DNA of 64,000 nucleotides from Flavobacterium cucumis. GTDB taxonomy: Bacteria > Bacteroidota > Bacteroidia > Flavobacteriales > Flavobacteriaceae. This document shows positions 8,686 to 17,164 of this stretch, one piece after another; within the stretch, counting starts at the first letter, position 1; each line of letters opens with the position of its first letter. The translations under genes and the position numbers were made by a program. The notes under the pieces were generated by a model. That model was not told the origin of the DNA. It worked only from the letters and a program-made list of their open reading frames with translations, and searched no databases. The stretch covers positions 62,001 to 126,000 of the forward strand of contig NZ_FRYK01000004.1 of the NCBI RefSeq assembly GCF_900148835.1. Reading direction: 5' to 3'.

Positions 8686-9251
8686 ATAATACAAAATCAA
8701 TCTATTATCCGCCTGGAGGCATTTTAATTTGGATAATTATTTATTTAGAACTCATCACTTTCGGAATGGCGATTTTAGCCTTAGCTTATTACGGTTCGGA
8801 AGAGCGAGATTTGTTTCACAACAGTAGCTTAAAATTGAATAAAACAATAGGAACTATAAATACAATTCTGTTGCTAACCAGCGGTTTTTTCGTAGCCAAA
8901 GGGGTTCACTTCTTTAAAGCTGCTAACATCAAAAAAACCTTGCTTTATTTCAATTGGGCCATGATAGGAGGTCTTGGATTTTTAGTTTTAAAATCATTTG
9001 AATATTACGAAAAATTAGAAGCTGGTTTGCACATGGATTACAATTCGTTTTTTAGATTTTATTGGTTATTAACGGGTTTTCATTTTATACATGTTGTTGT
9101 GGGATTAGTAATTTTATTAGTAATTACATTTTCCATTAGAAAAAAACAAACCGAAGCATCCTTTGAAGATATAGAAGCCAGCGCCAGTTTTTGGCACATG
9201 TGCGATTTAATTTGGTTGCTTTTATTTCCAGTACTTTATTTACTTTTTTAA
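8682..9251 (+). CDS. norE: NorE-like heme-copper oxidase subunit III family protein
   Basis: A 189-residue integral membrane protein with about five helices, matching the cytochrome oxidase subunit III family: 'PPGGILIWIIIYLELITFG' at the start, 'SGFFVAKGVHFFKA', and the final helices with 'TGFHFIHVVVGLV' and 'WHMCDLIWLLLFPVLY'. Stand-alone subunit III proteins next to nor genes are called NorE; they are thought to help assembly or activity of NO reductase and are not catalytic. It overlaps the carbonic anhydrase gene and is 10 bases before norF. Confidence 0.85.
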   Translation: MNNTKSIYYPPGGILIWIIIYLELITFGMAILALAYYGSEERDLFHNSSLKLNKTIGTINTILLLTSGFFVAKGVHFFKAANIKKTLLYFNWAMIGGLGFLVLKSFEYYEKLEAGLHMDYNSFFRFYWLLTGFHFIHVVVGLVILLVITFSIRKKQTEASFEDIEASASFWHMCDLIWLLLFPVLYLLF

Positions 9252-9261
9252 ATGATAGCTT

Positions 9262-9501
9262 ATGAAAGATACTATTTCTTCTACGTTTATTTTGTTGTTG
9301 GCACTGACTGTAATGGCTGCTTTTGTGGCATTAAATGTAAGTGCAGAAATTATGGCAACAACGGTTGTAACTTTAGCTTTAATTAAGTTTTGGTTGGTAG
9401 CTTTTCAGTTTATGGAATTAAAAAAAGCACATCCCTTTTGGAAATATTTGATATTAGGTTTTGGTGGTTTAATGGGAATTATTTTAGTGATTTTACTTTA
9501 A
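9262..9501 (+). CDS. norF: NorF-like small membrane protein (prokaryotic cytochrome oxidase subunit IV family)
   Basis: A 79-residue protein with three predicted helices, including the 'LIKFWLVAFQFMELKKAHPFW' segment that marks prokaryotic subunit IV/NorF proteins (a helix with a conserved Phe-Met-Glu then His). It follows norE directly and closes the nor accessory operon. NorF affects NO reductase activity in other denitrifiers, but its precise role is not known. Confidence 0.82.
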   Translation: MKDTISSTFILLLALTVMAAFVALNVSAEIMATTVVTLALIKFWLVAFQFMELKKAHPFWKYLILGFGGLMGIILVILL

Positions 9502-9521
9502 ATTCTTCCAATTTTCAAAGC

Positions 9522-9535
9522 ATGATAATAATCAT
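9522..9535. promoter_or_regulatory. FNR/DNR-like palindrome ATGAT-AATA-ATCAT
   Basis: Perfect ATGAT-N4-ATCAT dyad, 82 bases upstream of the 9618 start and in the only sizeable gap of this stretch. It suggests that the following gene has its own oxygen- or NO-controlled promoter. Confidence 0.7.
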
Positions 9536-9617
9536 ATATTAATCTGAAGGATTGTATTTTATTTGTCACTATTTATTTTGTTAACAAATCGACACAAAAA
9601 ATAACCAAGAAAACAAT

Positions 9618-11408
9618 ATGACATTACAAAAAAACGTACACACCTTTCATATTCCAGTTATGGGATTGGCTTTCACTATTGATAGCCCAGTGCGCGTGGC
9701 GCAATACGGAATTAATTCTGTAATTTCCATTATGGATGACGATTTGATTGAAAAATTGACCGCTTTTTATGCCGAAAAATTCAAGCAACCTTATGAAGAA
9801 ATCTCGCAAAAAGTAGATGATTTTAGAGCCAAAAGAATTACCAATTATTTGAATTTACTCGATACAATTGTTACTCAAAAGTTCGAGTCATTCAAATCAG
9901 AATTGCTTGAAAAAAGAATGCAATTGGAGGATTTTATAGCTATTTTGCCAACTACTTCCGAATTAAAAATCAGATTAGAGCATTTAATTGAATCAGGAAA
10001 AAACAATATGTTAGAATTAAAAACAATTCTTGACCATCATTTTGCACCTGGAAGCATTGATGTGAATATCATGACAAAAATTGACAAAGATAATTTTAGT
10101 GATGACGAACAATTACCTGTAATCTATAATGATGCACATGCAGCTTTGAGAGGTTTTGTAAACAGTACCACAAATTCATCAGTAGTTTTTTCTGCTGGAA
10201 TGAATCCGAGATTGTACAGTTACATGGAAACTTTTGATGCTTTTTATCCAAATGCAAAAGGTCAATTTCTAAAGAAAATTATTTTGAAAGTGAGCGATTT
10301 TCGTTCGGCAATGATTCAAGGAAACTTTCTAGCCAAAAAAGGGCTTTGGGTTTCCGAATATAGAATCGAATCGGGTCTAAACTGTGGCGGACACGCTTTC
10401 GCCACGGATGGATTTTTATTAGGCCCAATTCTAGAAGAATTTAAAAACAAGAAAGACGAATTGATTCAATCGGCCTATTCGCTATTTACAAATGCTTTAG
10501 CTTCAAAAAATAAAACAGTTCCAAATGAACCACCGGTTTTAAAAGTCACAGTGCAAGGTGGAGTAGGTACTGCCGAAGAGCATCAGTTTTTATTAGACCA
10601 TTATCAAGTGGATGCTGTGGGTTGGGGTTCACCATTTCTTTTAGTTCCAGAAGCCACGTCAGTTGATGCAGAAACCAGAAAATTATTAGCCGATGCTAAA
10701 GAAAAAGATTTGTATTTGAGCAACATTTCGCCTTTAGGAGTTCCGTTCAACACAATTAAAGGAATGACGAATGATTTTTTTAAAAGTCAGCGTATTGCTT
10801 CAGGTAAAGCTGGAAGTTCATGTCCAAAGAAATATTTAGCATTAAGCAAAGAATATAAAAAAGAAGGCACTTGTACCGCATCTAAAAAACATCAAGACAA
10901 GAAATTAGAAGAATTAGAAGCAAAACGTGAAAGTATTTCCTTTGAGTCCTATACGAAAGAATTCAATTCAATTACAGAAAAATCATGTTTGTGTGTGGGG
11001 TTAGCTAATGCAAGTCACATCGAATTAGGAATTCCAATGAAAGGTCAAGCGCAAGGGGTAGTGGTTTGTCCTGGACCAAACATGGCTTATTTTTCAAGAG
11101 AATTTTCATTGAAAGAGATGATTCAACACATTTACGGAAAGAGAGTAATCGAAAATCATACCGATAGACCTAATATGTTTGTGAAAGAATTAGGTTTGTA
11201 TGTTTCGTATTTATCGAATCAAATCAATGAAGCTTTAGAAATTACGCCACAGCAAATCAAAAAATGGGAAACATTTAAAACGAATCTTTTAAACGGAATT
11301 GACTATTATAAATCGGTCTTTCAAGAAAAAAATTCAAAAATTCAAAATGATATATCAAATTTAGAATTGCAATTGAACCAATTAGTATTTCATGCAATTC
11401 CAATTTAA
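9618..11408 (+). CDS. uncharacterised 596-residue protein with FMN-barrel-like and Cys-rich regions
   Basis: I do not recognise a named family. No signal peptide or membrane helix is evident, so it is probably cytoplasmic. Residues 10-40 hold a distinctive 'HIPVMGLAFTIDSPVRVAQY' segment. Residues 312-346 ('TVQGGVGTAEEHQFLL' then 'DAVGWGSPFLLVPEA') look like the phosphate-binding end of an FMN-dependent TIM barrel, as in nitronate monooxygenase or glutamate synthase. Cysteines cluster at 256 ('NCGGHAFATDGF'), 402, 419, 457, 459 ('SCLCVGL') and 484 ('VVCPGPNMAYFS'), compatible with Fe-S or metal binding. It has its own FNR-like box and terminator and lies between the nor and nos operons. A redox enzyme for anaerobic or nitrogen-oxide metabolism is a reasonable guess only. 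Confidence 0.75.
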   Translation: MTLQKNVHTFHIPVMGLAFTIDSPVRVAQYGINSVISIMDDDLIEKLTAFYAEKFKQPYEEISQKVDDFRAKRITNYLNLLDTIVTQKFESFKSELLEKRMQLEDFIAILPTTSELKIRLEHLIESGKNNMLELKTILDHHFAPGSIDVNIMTKIDKDNFSDDEQLPVIYNDAHAALRGFVNSTTNSSVVFSAGMNPRLYSYMETFDAFYPNAKGQFLKKIILKVSDFRSAMIQGNFLAKKGLWVSEYRIESGLNCGGHAFATDGFLLGPILEEFKNKKDELIQSAYSLFTNALASKNKTVPNEPPVLKVTVQGGVGTAEEHQFLLDHYQVDAVGWGSPFLLVPEATSVDAETRKLLADAKEKDLYLSNISPLGVPFNTIKGMTNDFFKSQRIASGKAGSSCPKKYLALSKEYKKEGTCTASKKHQDKKLEELEAKRESISFESYTKEFNSITEKSCLCVGLANASHIELGIPMKGQAQGVVVCPGPNMAYFSREFSLKEMIQHIYGKRVIENHTDRPNMFVKELGLYVSYLSNQINEALEITPQQIKKWETFKTNLLNGIDYYKSVFQEKNSKIQNDISNLELQLNQLVFHAIPI

Positions 11409-11462
11409 AATTTTAATCCATTTATTGATTAAAGGTTATTTGGTTTATAATTAGGTTTTTAT

Positions 11463-11499
11463 AAAAAGGTTGTTCTCATTTGTGATGACAACCTTTTTT
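11463..11499 (+). terminator. rho-independent terminator
   Basis: AAAAAGGTTGT (11463-11473) pairs with ACAACCTTTTT (11488-11498) and is followed by T. It ends the 9618 transcript ahead of the nos promoter. Confidence 0.85.
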
Positions 11500-11521
11500 G
11501 TTCAACAAATGTTAATAATAG

Positions 11522-11535
11522 AGATAAAAATATCT
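11522..11535. promoter_or_regulatory. palindrome AGATA-N4-TATCT, candidate NO-responsive operator
   Basis: Same core as the sites beside ric and norC and identical to the norC site over GATAAAAATATCTTT. It lies six bases from the FNR-like box of the nos promoter. Confidence 0.4.
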
Positions 11536-11540
11536 TTTTT

Positions 11541-11554
11541 ATGATTGTAATCAT
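11541..11554. promoter_or_regulatory. FNR/DNR-like palindrome ATGAT-TGTA-ATCAT upstream of the nos operon
   Basis: Perfect ATGAT-N4-ATCAT dyad, 57 bases before the start of the cytochrome c that leads the nos operon. Confidence 0.75.
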
Positions 11555-11611
11555 ACTTTTAAAACACTAATTATTAGAAATTTGTAGTAATAATTTTAAT
11601 ATTAAAAGATC

Positions 11612-12094
11612 ATGAACAAATCAATTTTACTTGTTTTATCTCTTGCTTTAGCTGTAGCATGTGGTAAAAAAGAAGCATCTGCTGAAGATAATTATCAGAC
11701 AGGTGGTGGTGAAGCAACAACAGAAACTGCTGCCGATCCAGCAACGTATGATCCAAAACGAGGTGAAGGAAAGTACGACACAGTTGAGTTAGGAGCTACT
11801 TTAGATCAAGCTCTAGCGGCTAAAGGAGAAGAAGTGTCAGGTGTAAAGTGTACTTCATGTCATAAAATGACAGATGAAAAATTAGTAGGTCCAGGATGGA
11901 AAGGGGTAACCGAAAGAAGAACACCTCAATGGATTATGAACTTCATTACCAATCCAGATCCGATGATTGATAAAGATCCAGAAGTACAAGCACAACTTGA
12001 GATTTGTTTAGTTCGTATGCCAAATCAAGGTATTTCAGATGATGAAGCTAGAGGAATTCTTGAGTATATGCGTAAAAATGACGGTGTAAAATAA
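11612..12094 (+). CDS. c-type cytochrome lipoprotein heading the nos operon
   Basis: A 160-residue protein with a lipoprotein signal ('SLALAVACGKK', lipidated Cys17), a low-complexity Thr/Glu/Ala linker, then a cytochrome c domain with Cys80-x2-Cys83-His84 ('KCTSCHKMTDEKLVGPGW') and a probable axial Met in 'VRMPNQGISDDEA'. A monoheme cytochrome before nosZ is common in clade II clusters and is the likely direct or near-direct electron donor to the CuA site of NosZ. It is 61 bases upstream of nosZ. The link to NosZ is inferred from position. Confidence 0.9.
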   Translation: MNKSILLVLSLALAVACGKKEASAEDNYQTGGGEATTETAADPATYDPKRGEGKYDTVELGATLDQALAAKGEEVSGVKCTSCHKMTDEKLVGPGWKGVTERRTPQWIMNFITNPDPMIDKDPEVQAQLEICLVRMPNQGISDDEARGILEYMRKNDGVK

Positions 12095-12155
12095 ACGGAA
12101 AAAGGTATTGTGTTAAGTGAAAGTAATACGATACCTTAATTTAACTACATATATC

Positions 12156-14135
12156 ATGAAAAATAAATTTGTACAAGCAATTTTAGTAATTGCTTTAGGA
12201 AGTGCTTTGGTTACATCTTGTAAGCCAAAAAACTCAAGTGATGCTGTTAGTGGTGATGCTGCTCAAAAGGCCTACGTTGCTCCAGGAAAATACGATGAGT
12301 TTTACAATTTCGTTTCAGGAGGGTTTAGTGGACAATTAAGTGTTTACGGATTGCCAAGTGGACGTTTGTTTCGAGTTATTCCTGTATTTTCAGTTGACCC
12401 AGAGAAGGGTTGGGGATATAGTGAAGAAACAAAGCCAATGTTAAATACTTCTCATGGATTTGTGCCTTGGGACGATTTACATCATACAGAATTATCTCAA
12501 ACTAACGGTGAAGTAGATGGCCGTTGGGTTTTTGGGAATGCTAACAATACCCCACGTATTGCTAGAATTGATTTAAAAACTTTCAAAACAGCTGAAATTA
12601 TTGAACTTCCAAATAGTGGAGGTAATCACTCTTCTCCATTCATTACTGAGAATACAGAATATGTGGTAGCGGGTACTCGTTTTAGTGTTCCTGCGGATTA
12701 TTCTAATGGAGATGTTCCAATCAACACGTATAAAGAAAATTACAAAGGACACATCAGTTTTGTAAGTGTGGATAAAAAATCAGGAGAAATGGATTTGGCT
12801 TTCCAAATTGTAACTCCTGGTGTAAACTTCGACCTTTCACATGCTGGTAAAGGAAAATCGCATGGATGGTTCTTCTTCTCTTGCTACAACACAGAACAAG
12901 CCAATACATTGTTAGAAGTAAATGCTTCTCAAAAAGATAAAGACTTTATCATGGCGGTGAACTGGAAAAAAGCAGAAGAATATATCAAAGCTGGAAAAGG
13001 GAAAAAACAAAAAGTAAAATATGCGCACAATACATGGGATGAGCATACGCACTCTGCTAAATCTACAATGAAAGATGAAGTATTGGTTTTAGATGCATCT
13101 GAATTAAAAGATATTTGTTATATGATTCCTTGTCCAAAATCACCTCACGGATGTGATGTTGATCCAACAGGAGAATTTATTGTAGGTTCTGGAAAATTAG
13201 CAGCTTTAATTCCTGTATTTAGTTTTGATAAATTGCAAGCTGCAATCAAAGGAAAAAAATATGAAGGTGACTATGGAGGAATTCCTGTTGTAAAATACGA
13301 AGAAGCACTTCATGGTGAAGTTCAAAAACCAGGTTTAGGACCATTACATACAGAATTTGACGGAAGAGGTAATGCTTATACAACTTTCTTCGTTTCTTCT
13401 GAAGTAGTGAAATGGGATATTAAAACGTTAAAAGTTTTAGACCGAGTACCTACTTATTATTCTGTTGGTCACTTAATGATTCCAGGTGGAGATAGTAAAA
13501 AACCATTTGGTAAATACTTGGTGGCGTATAACAAAATTACTAAAGACCGTTATTTGCCTACAGGTCCTGAGTTAGCACAATCGGCTCAAATATTTGATAT
13601 TAGTGGCGATAAAATGAAGCTAATTTTAGATTTCCCAACAATTGGTGAGCCGCATTATGCTCAAGCAGCTCCAGCAGATTTAATTCGAAACAATGGACAG
13701 TTGAAATTCTACAAATTAGATGATAACAAACATCCATATGCTGCAAAAGGTGAAAAAGAAGCGAAAGTGGTTAGAGAAGGAAATAAAGTTCATGTGTACA
13801 TGACATCTATCCGATCTCACTTTGCTCCTGATAACATTGAAGGTGTTTTCCTTGGTGATGAAGTATATTTCCACGTAACCAACTTAGAACAAGATTGGGA
13901 TGTACCACACGGATTCGCTATCAAAGGTGCTAATAATGGTGAATTGTTAATTATGCCTGGAGAAACTACAACATTAAAATGGGTTCCAGACAGAGTTGGA
14001 ACGTTCCCATTCTACTGTACCGACTTCTGTAGTGCATTACACCAAGAAATGCAAGGATACATTAGAGTATCTCCAAAAGGTTCAAATGTTCCATTACAAT
14101 TTAGTTTAGGAACAAACGTACCAGCAACAAAATAA
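12156..14135 (+). CDS. nosZ: nitrous-oxide reductase, Sec-dependent clade II type
   Basis: A 659-residue enzyme that reduces N2O to N2 in the periplasm. The start at 12156 gives a Sec signal with lipobox ('ALVTSCKPK', Cys22) and no twin-arginine motif, the mark of clade II enzymes; a GTG at 12117 would put 13 polar residues before it. CuZ ligands are visible in the beta-propeller ('DDLHHTELS', 'NHSSPF', 'DLSHAGKG', 'KSPHGCDV', 'GPLHTEFD', 'IGEPHYAQ'). The cupredoxin domain has the CuA site 'YCTDFCSALHQEM' (Cys621, Cys625, His629, Met632). All key residues are present, so the gene looks functional. It is followed by a weak hairpin and the rest of the nos operon. Confidence 0.97.
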   Translation: MKNKFVQAILVIALGSALVTSCKPKNSSDAVSGDAAQKAYVAPGKYDEFYNFVSGGFSGQLSVYGLPSGRLFRVIPVFSVDPEKGWGYSEETKPMLNTSHGFVPWDDLHHTELSQTNGEVDGRWVFGNANNTPRIARIDLKTFKTAEIIELPNSGGNHSSPFITENTEYVVAGTRFSVPADYSNGDVPINTYKENYKGHISFVSVDKKSGEMDLAFQIVTPGVNFDLSHAGKGKSHGWFFFSCYNTEQANTLLEVNASQKDKDFIMAVNWKKAEEYIKAGKGKKQKVKYAHNTWDEHTHSAKSTMKDEVLVLDASELKDICYMIPCPKSPHGCDVDPTGEFIVGSGKLAALIPVFSFDKLQAAIKGKKYEGDYGGIPVVKYEEALHGEVQKPGLGPLHTEFDGRGNAYTTFFVSSEVVKWDIKTLKVLDRVPTYYSVGHLMIPGGDSKKPFGKYLVAYNKITKDRYLPTGPELAQSAQIFDISGDKMKLILDFPTIGEPHYAQAAPADLIRNNGQLKFYKLDDNKHPYAAKGEKEAKVVREGNKVHVYMTSIRSHFAPDNIEGVFLGDEVYFHVTNLEQDWDVPHGFAIKGANNGELLIMPGETTTLKWVPDRVGTFPFYCTDFCSALHQEMQGYIRVSPKGSNVPLQFSLGTNVPATK

Positions 14136-14145
14136 ATTTTTAACA

Positions 14146-14177
14146 AAAGGGGCAAAGTAACTTTTGTCCCTTTTTTA
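14146..14177 (+). terminator. hairpin with U-tract after nosZ (partial terminator or attenuator)
   Basis: AAAAGGGGCAAA and TTTGTCCCTTTT pair with one G-U and are followed by T. Since the next gene starts at 14189 with no clear promoter, it probably lowers read-through from nosZ into the maturation genes. Confidence 0.7.
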
Positions 14178-14188
14178 AACTCAATTTT

Positions 14189-14776
14189 ATGGAAACTACA
14201 AAAATTGCTTTAGTTTCAAAAATCCTTTTATTCCTTATATCTGTGTTGTTTATAGGTTCATTGTTTGTTCCTATGTGGCAAATTGATTTGGATGCACCTC
14301 AATACCCAGAAGGATTAGTTTTAAAATTACATGCCAATAAAATTGGTGGTGATGTAGAAATCATAAACGGTTTAAATCACTATATTGGAATGGCAACTTT
14401 ACACACCGAAAATTTTATTGAATTCAAAATTTTACCCTATATACTAGGTGCTTTTTCGCTAATTTCTTTAGTACTGATTTTTATCAATAATAGAAAGTTT
14501 GTTTTGGCATTTTTCGCAACATTTGTGCTTTTCGTTATCTTAGCAGGAGTAGATTTTTACCGTTGGAATTATGAATACGGTCACAATCTAGATCCGAATG
14601 CAGCTATTAAAGTACCAGGAATGGCATACCAACCCCCATTAATTGGATACAAACAATTATTGAATTTTGGTGCATATTCTGTCCCAGATATTGGAGGATG
14701 GATGTTAATTGGTGCAGGAATAATGCTATTTTATATTATATATAGAGAATTCAACTTATTCAAAAAAAGAAAGTAA
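14189..14776 (+). CDS. nos-cluster integral membrane protein (NosB-like)
   Basis: A 195-residue protein with four membrane helices (about residues 10-28, 87-106, 110-127 and 170-186) and two long extracytoplasmic loops. The first loop carries 'PMWQIDLDAPQYPEGLVLKL' and 'GLNHYIGMATLHTENF', with conserved-looking His and acidic residues. A membrane protein of this kind directly after nosZ is a feature of clade II clusters, where it is called NosB. I name it NosB-like by position and topology; identity is not confirmed. A role in electron transfer or copper-site assembly for NosZ is possible. It is 12 bases upstream of nosL. Confidence 0.7.
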   Translation: METTKIALVSKILLFLISVLFIGSLFVPMWQIDLDAPQYPEGLVLKLHANKIGGDVEIINGLNHYIGMATLHTENFIEFKILPYILGAFSLISLVLIFINNRKFVLAFFATFVLFVILAGVDFYRWNYEYGHNLDPNAAIKVPGMAYQPPLIGYKQLLNFGAYSVPDIGGWMLIGAGIMLFYIIYREFNLFKKRK

Positions 14777-14787
14777 ACTATTAAGTT

Positions 14788-15213
14788 ATGAAGAAGATTG
14801 TACTTTTATTTTTGTCATTTTTAATGATTTCATGTGGTTCAAATGAACCACAACCTATCAAATTAAATGTAGATTCTTGTGAATTTTGCAAAATGACCAT
14901 TTCAAACGGAAAATTTGGTGCCGAATTGCTGACTAAAAAGGGGCGTTATTACAAGTTTGATGATTTGTCTTGTATGTTGTTATATGCAAAAGAAAACACG
15001 AACGTTCAAGTACAATCTTTCTTTGTTAACGATTATGCAAAAGACAATACTTTAATTCCAGCCGAACAGAGTTTTTATTTGCGTGGCGGTGCTTTAAATT
15101 CTCCCATGCGTGGTAATTTTGCAGCATTTGCATCTGATAAAGAACAAGATAATTTTCAAAAACAACTTGACGCCAAAACGTTAACTTGGCAGCAAGTTTT
15201 CACACTATATTAA
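14788..15213 (+). CDS. nosL: NosL copper chaperone lipoprotein
   Basis: A 141-residue lipoprotein ('FLMISCGSN', lipidated Cys16) with the NosL metal-binding motif 'SCEFCKMTI' (Cys-x2-Cys-x-Met) and the conserved C-terminal region 'FYLRGGALNSPMRGNFAAF'. NosL binds Cu(I) outside the inner membrane and hands it to the NosDFY complex for CuZ assembly in NosZ. The stop codon overlaps the ATG of nosD (TAATG), which points to translational coupling. Confidence 0.95.
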   Translation: MKKIVLLFLSFLMISCGSNEPQPIKLNVDSCEFCKMTISNGKFGAELLTKKGRYYKFDDLSCMLLYAKENTNVQVQSFFVNDYAKDNTLIPAEQSFYLRGGALNSPMRGNFAAFASDKEQDNFQKQLDAKTLTWQQVFTLY

Positions 15214-16445
15214 TGAAAAAAATTAGTTTCATAGTATTCCTATTGTTTTTTTCAATTGGGAAAGCTACTACTATTAAAGTAGGAGCGAATCTTCCAGTGA
15301 AGAAAATCAAACAAGCCTTGGCATTAGCAAATGATGGCGATACGATTCTGGTACATTCGGGCATTTATAAAGAGGGAACGATTTTGATCAATAAAAAGAT
15401 TTATTTTATTGGAAAAAACTTTCCTGTTTTAGATGGCCAACATAAAAAAGAAGTGGTATCAATCAATGCAAATGATGTGGTTGTAAAAGGATTCAAAGTC
15501 ATTAATTCGGGTCACGCCGCATTAAATGATCCATGTGGAATTCGTGTGTATGATAAAAATAATGTTATTATTCAAGGCAATATTCTTGACAATAATTTCT
15601 TTGGTATTTACCTTCAAAACAGCACAAATTGCATCGTTAAGAATAATGTGATAAAAGCATATGGTAAAGCCGAACAGTTGATTGGAAACGGAATTCACTG
15701 TTGGAAAAGCAACAATCTTCAAATCATTGGAAATAAAATTACAGGTCATCGCGATGGCATTTATTTCGAATTTGTAACCCAATCTGTTATTTGGAGAAAT
15801 ATTGCAAACAACAACATTCGTTACGGATTGCATTTCATGTTCTCCAACGATGACGCTTATATTACTAATGTTTTCAAAAACAATGGAGCAGGAGTGGCCG
15901 TTATGTTTACCAAAAATGTAAAAATGTTTAATAACTATTTTGAGGAAAATTGGGGTGATTCTGCCTATGGATTGTTACTTAAAGAAATATCAGATAGTTA
16001 TATTTTTAATAATCGTTTTGCACGAAACACTTCGGGAATCTACATGGAAGGAACTTCTCGAATCAAAGTTGAAAAAAATAGTTTCGAATCGAATGGTTGG
16101 GGTATGAAAATCCAAGCGAGTTGCATGGAAAACGAAATCGTAAACAATAATTTCTTGAAAAACACTTTTGATATTAGTACTAATGGAAGTTTGGTTTTAA
16201 ATACATTCAATTCGAATTTTTGGGATAAATATGAAGGTTACGATTTAGACAAAGATGGAATGGGAGATGTGCCTTATCATCCGTTGAGTTTGTTCGCCGT
16301 ATTGACAGAAAACACGCCTTCAGCGATGTTGTTGTATCGAAGTTTCATGATAACGCTATTAGATAAATCTGAAAAAGTATTACCTAGTATAACACCTGAT
16401 AATTTTGTAGATAATAAGCCTTTAATGAAGTCACTGCCACTATGA
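15213..16445 (+). CDS. nosD: NosD periplasmic copper-assembly protein
   Basis: A 410-residue right-handed beta-helix protein with a signal peptide ('MKKISFIVFLLFFSIGKA'). It contains many CASH/PbH1 repeat strands of the 'N.I..N.....YGIYL' form, for example 'NVIIQGNILDNNFFGIYLQN' and 'VWFS'-like turns spread over residues 95-330. NosD receives copper from NosL and works with the NosFY ABC transporter in building the CuZ centre. The ATG at 15213 overlaps the nosL stop, and the 3' end overlaps nosF by four bases. An upstream in-frame start at 15186 would lie inside nosL and spoil the signal peptide. Confidence 0.95.
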   Translation: MKKISFIVFLLFFSIGKATTIKVGANLPVKKIKQALALANDGDTILVHSGIYKEGTILINKKIYFIGKNFPVLDGQHKKEVVSINANDVVVKGFKVINSGHAALNDPCGIRVYDKNNVIIQGNILDNNFFGIYLQNSTNCIVKNNVIKAYGKAEQLIGNGIHCWKSNNLQIIGNKITGHRDGIYFEFVTQSVIWRNIANNNIRYGLHFMFSNDDAYITNVFKNNGAGVAVMFTKNVKMFNNYFEENWGDSAYGLLLKEISDSYIFNNRFARNTSGIYMEGTSRIKVEKNSFESNGWGMKIQASCMENEIVNNNFLKNTFDISTNGSLVLNTFNSNFWDKYEGYDLDKDGMGDVPYHPLSLFAVLTENTPSAMLLYRSFMITLLDKSEKVLPSITPDNFVDNKPLMKSLPL

Positions 16446-17164
16446 TTGAAATAAAAGAATTGCAGAAAAAGTTTGGAAAATTTGAAGTTTTAAAAAACAT
16501 CAATCTTTCATGTAAAAAAGGAGAATGTATTGCTTTAATTGGTCCGAATGGTTGTGGAAAAACCACTTTGATAAAATCAGTTTTAGGAATGGTTTTGCCA
16601 GATTCGGGTACGATTCATTTTAACGGAAATTCCGTTTTGGGTGAGTATTTGTATCGCGAAAAAATTGGCTATATGCCACAAATAGGAAGATATCCTGATA
16701 ATATGACGATTGGTCAAATTATCGAAATGATAAAAAAGATTCGAAATTCATCAGATGATTTGGATGAAGATTTGTTACATGCTTTCGAATTAGAAAAAAT
16801 GTTCGACAAACAAATGCGCACTTTATCTGGTGGAACAACTCAAAAAGTAAGTGCTGTTTTAGCCTTCCTTTTTAATCCCGATGTGTTGATTTTAGACGAG
16901 CCCACTGCTGGTTTGGATCCGTTGGCGGCTGAAGTTTTGAAAGAAAAAATCATTAAAGAGAAAGAGAAGGGGAAGCTAATTTTGATTACGTCTCATTTAC
17001 TAAGTGAATTGGACGATTTAATTACTGAAATTATTTTTATGCAAGAAGGAAAAGTGCATTTTCATCAAAAAGTAGAAGAATTAAAAACGACTACTGGAGA
17101 AGAGAGAATTTCTAAAGCGATTGCCAAAATTTTAAAGAACAAACAAAATGAATCGAATCATTAA
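16442..17164 (+). CDS. nosF: NosF ABC-transporter ATPase
   Basis: A 240-residue ABC ATPase with Walker A 'GPNGCGKTTL' (about residues 34-43), signature 'LSGGTTQK', Walker B 'VLILDEPTAGLDP' and the H-loop 'LITSHLLSELDDL'. It drives the NosDFY complex that modifies or matures NosZ. The starts and stops of nosD, nosF and nosY overlap, so the three are translated together. It faces the cytoplasm. Confidence 0.95.
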   Translation: MIEIKELQKKFGKFEVLKNINLSCKKGECIALIGPNGCGKTTLIKSVLGMVLPDSGTIHFNGNSVLGEYLYREKIGYMPQIGRYPDNMTIGQIIEMIKKIRNSSDDLDEDLLHAFELEKMFDKQMRTLSGGTTQKVSAVLAFLFNPDVLILDEPTAGLDPLAAEVLKEKIIKEKEKGKLILITSHLLSELDDLITEIIFMQEGKVHFHQKVEELKTTTGEERISKAIAKILKNKQNESNH

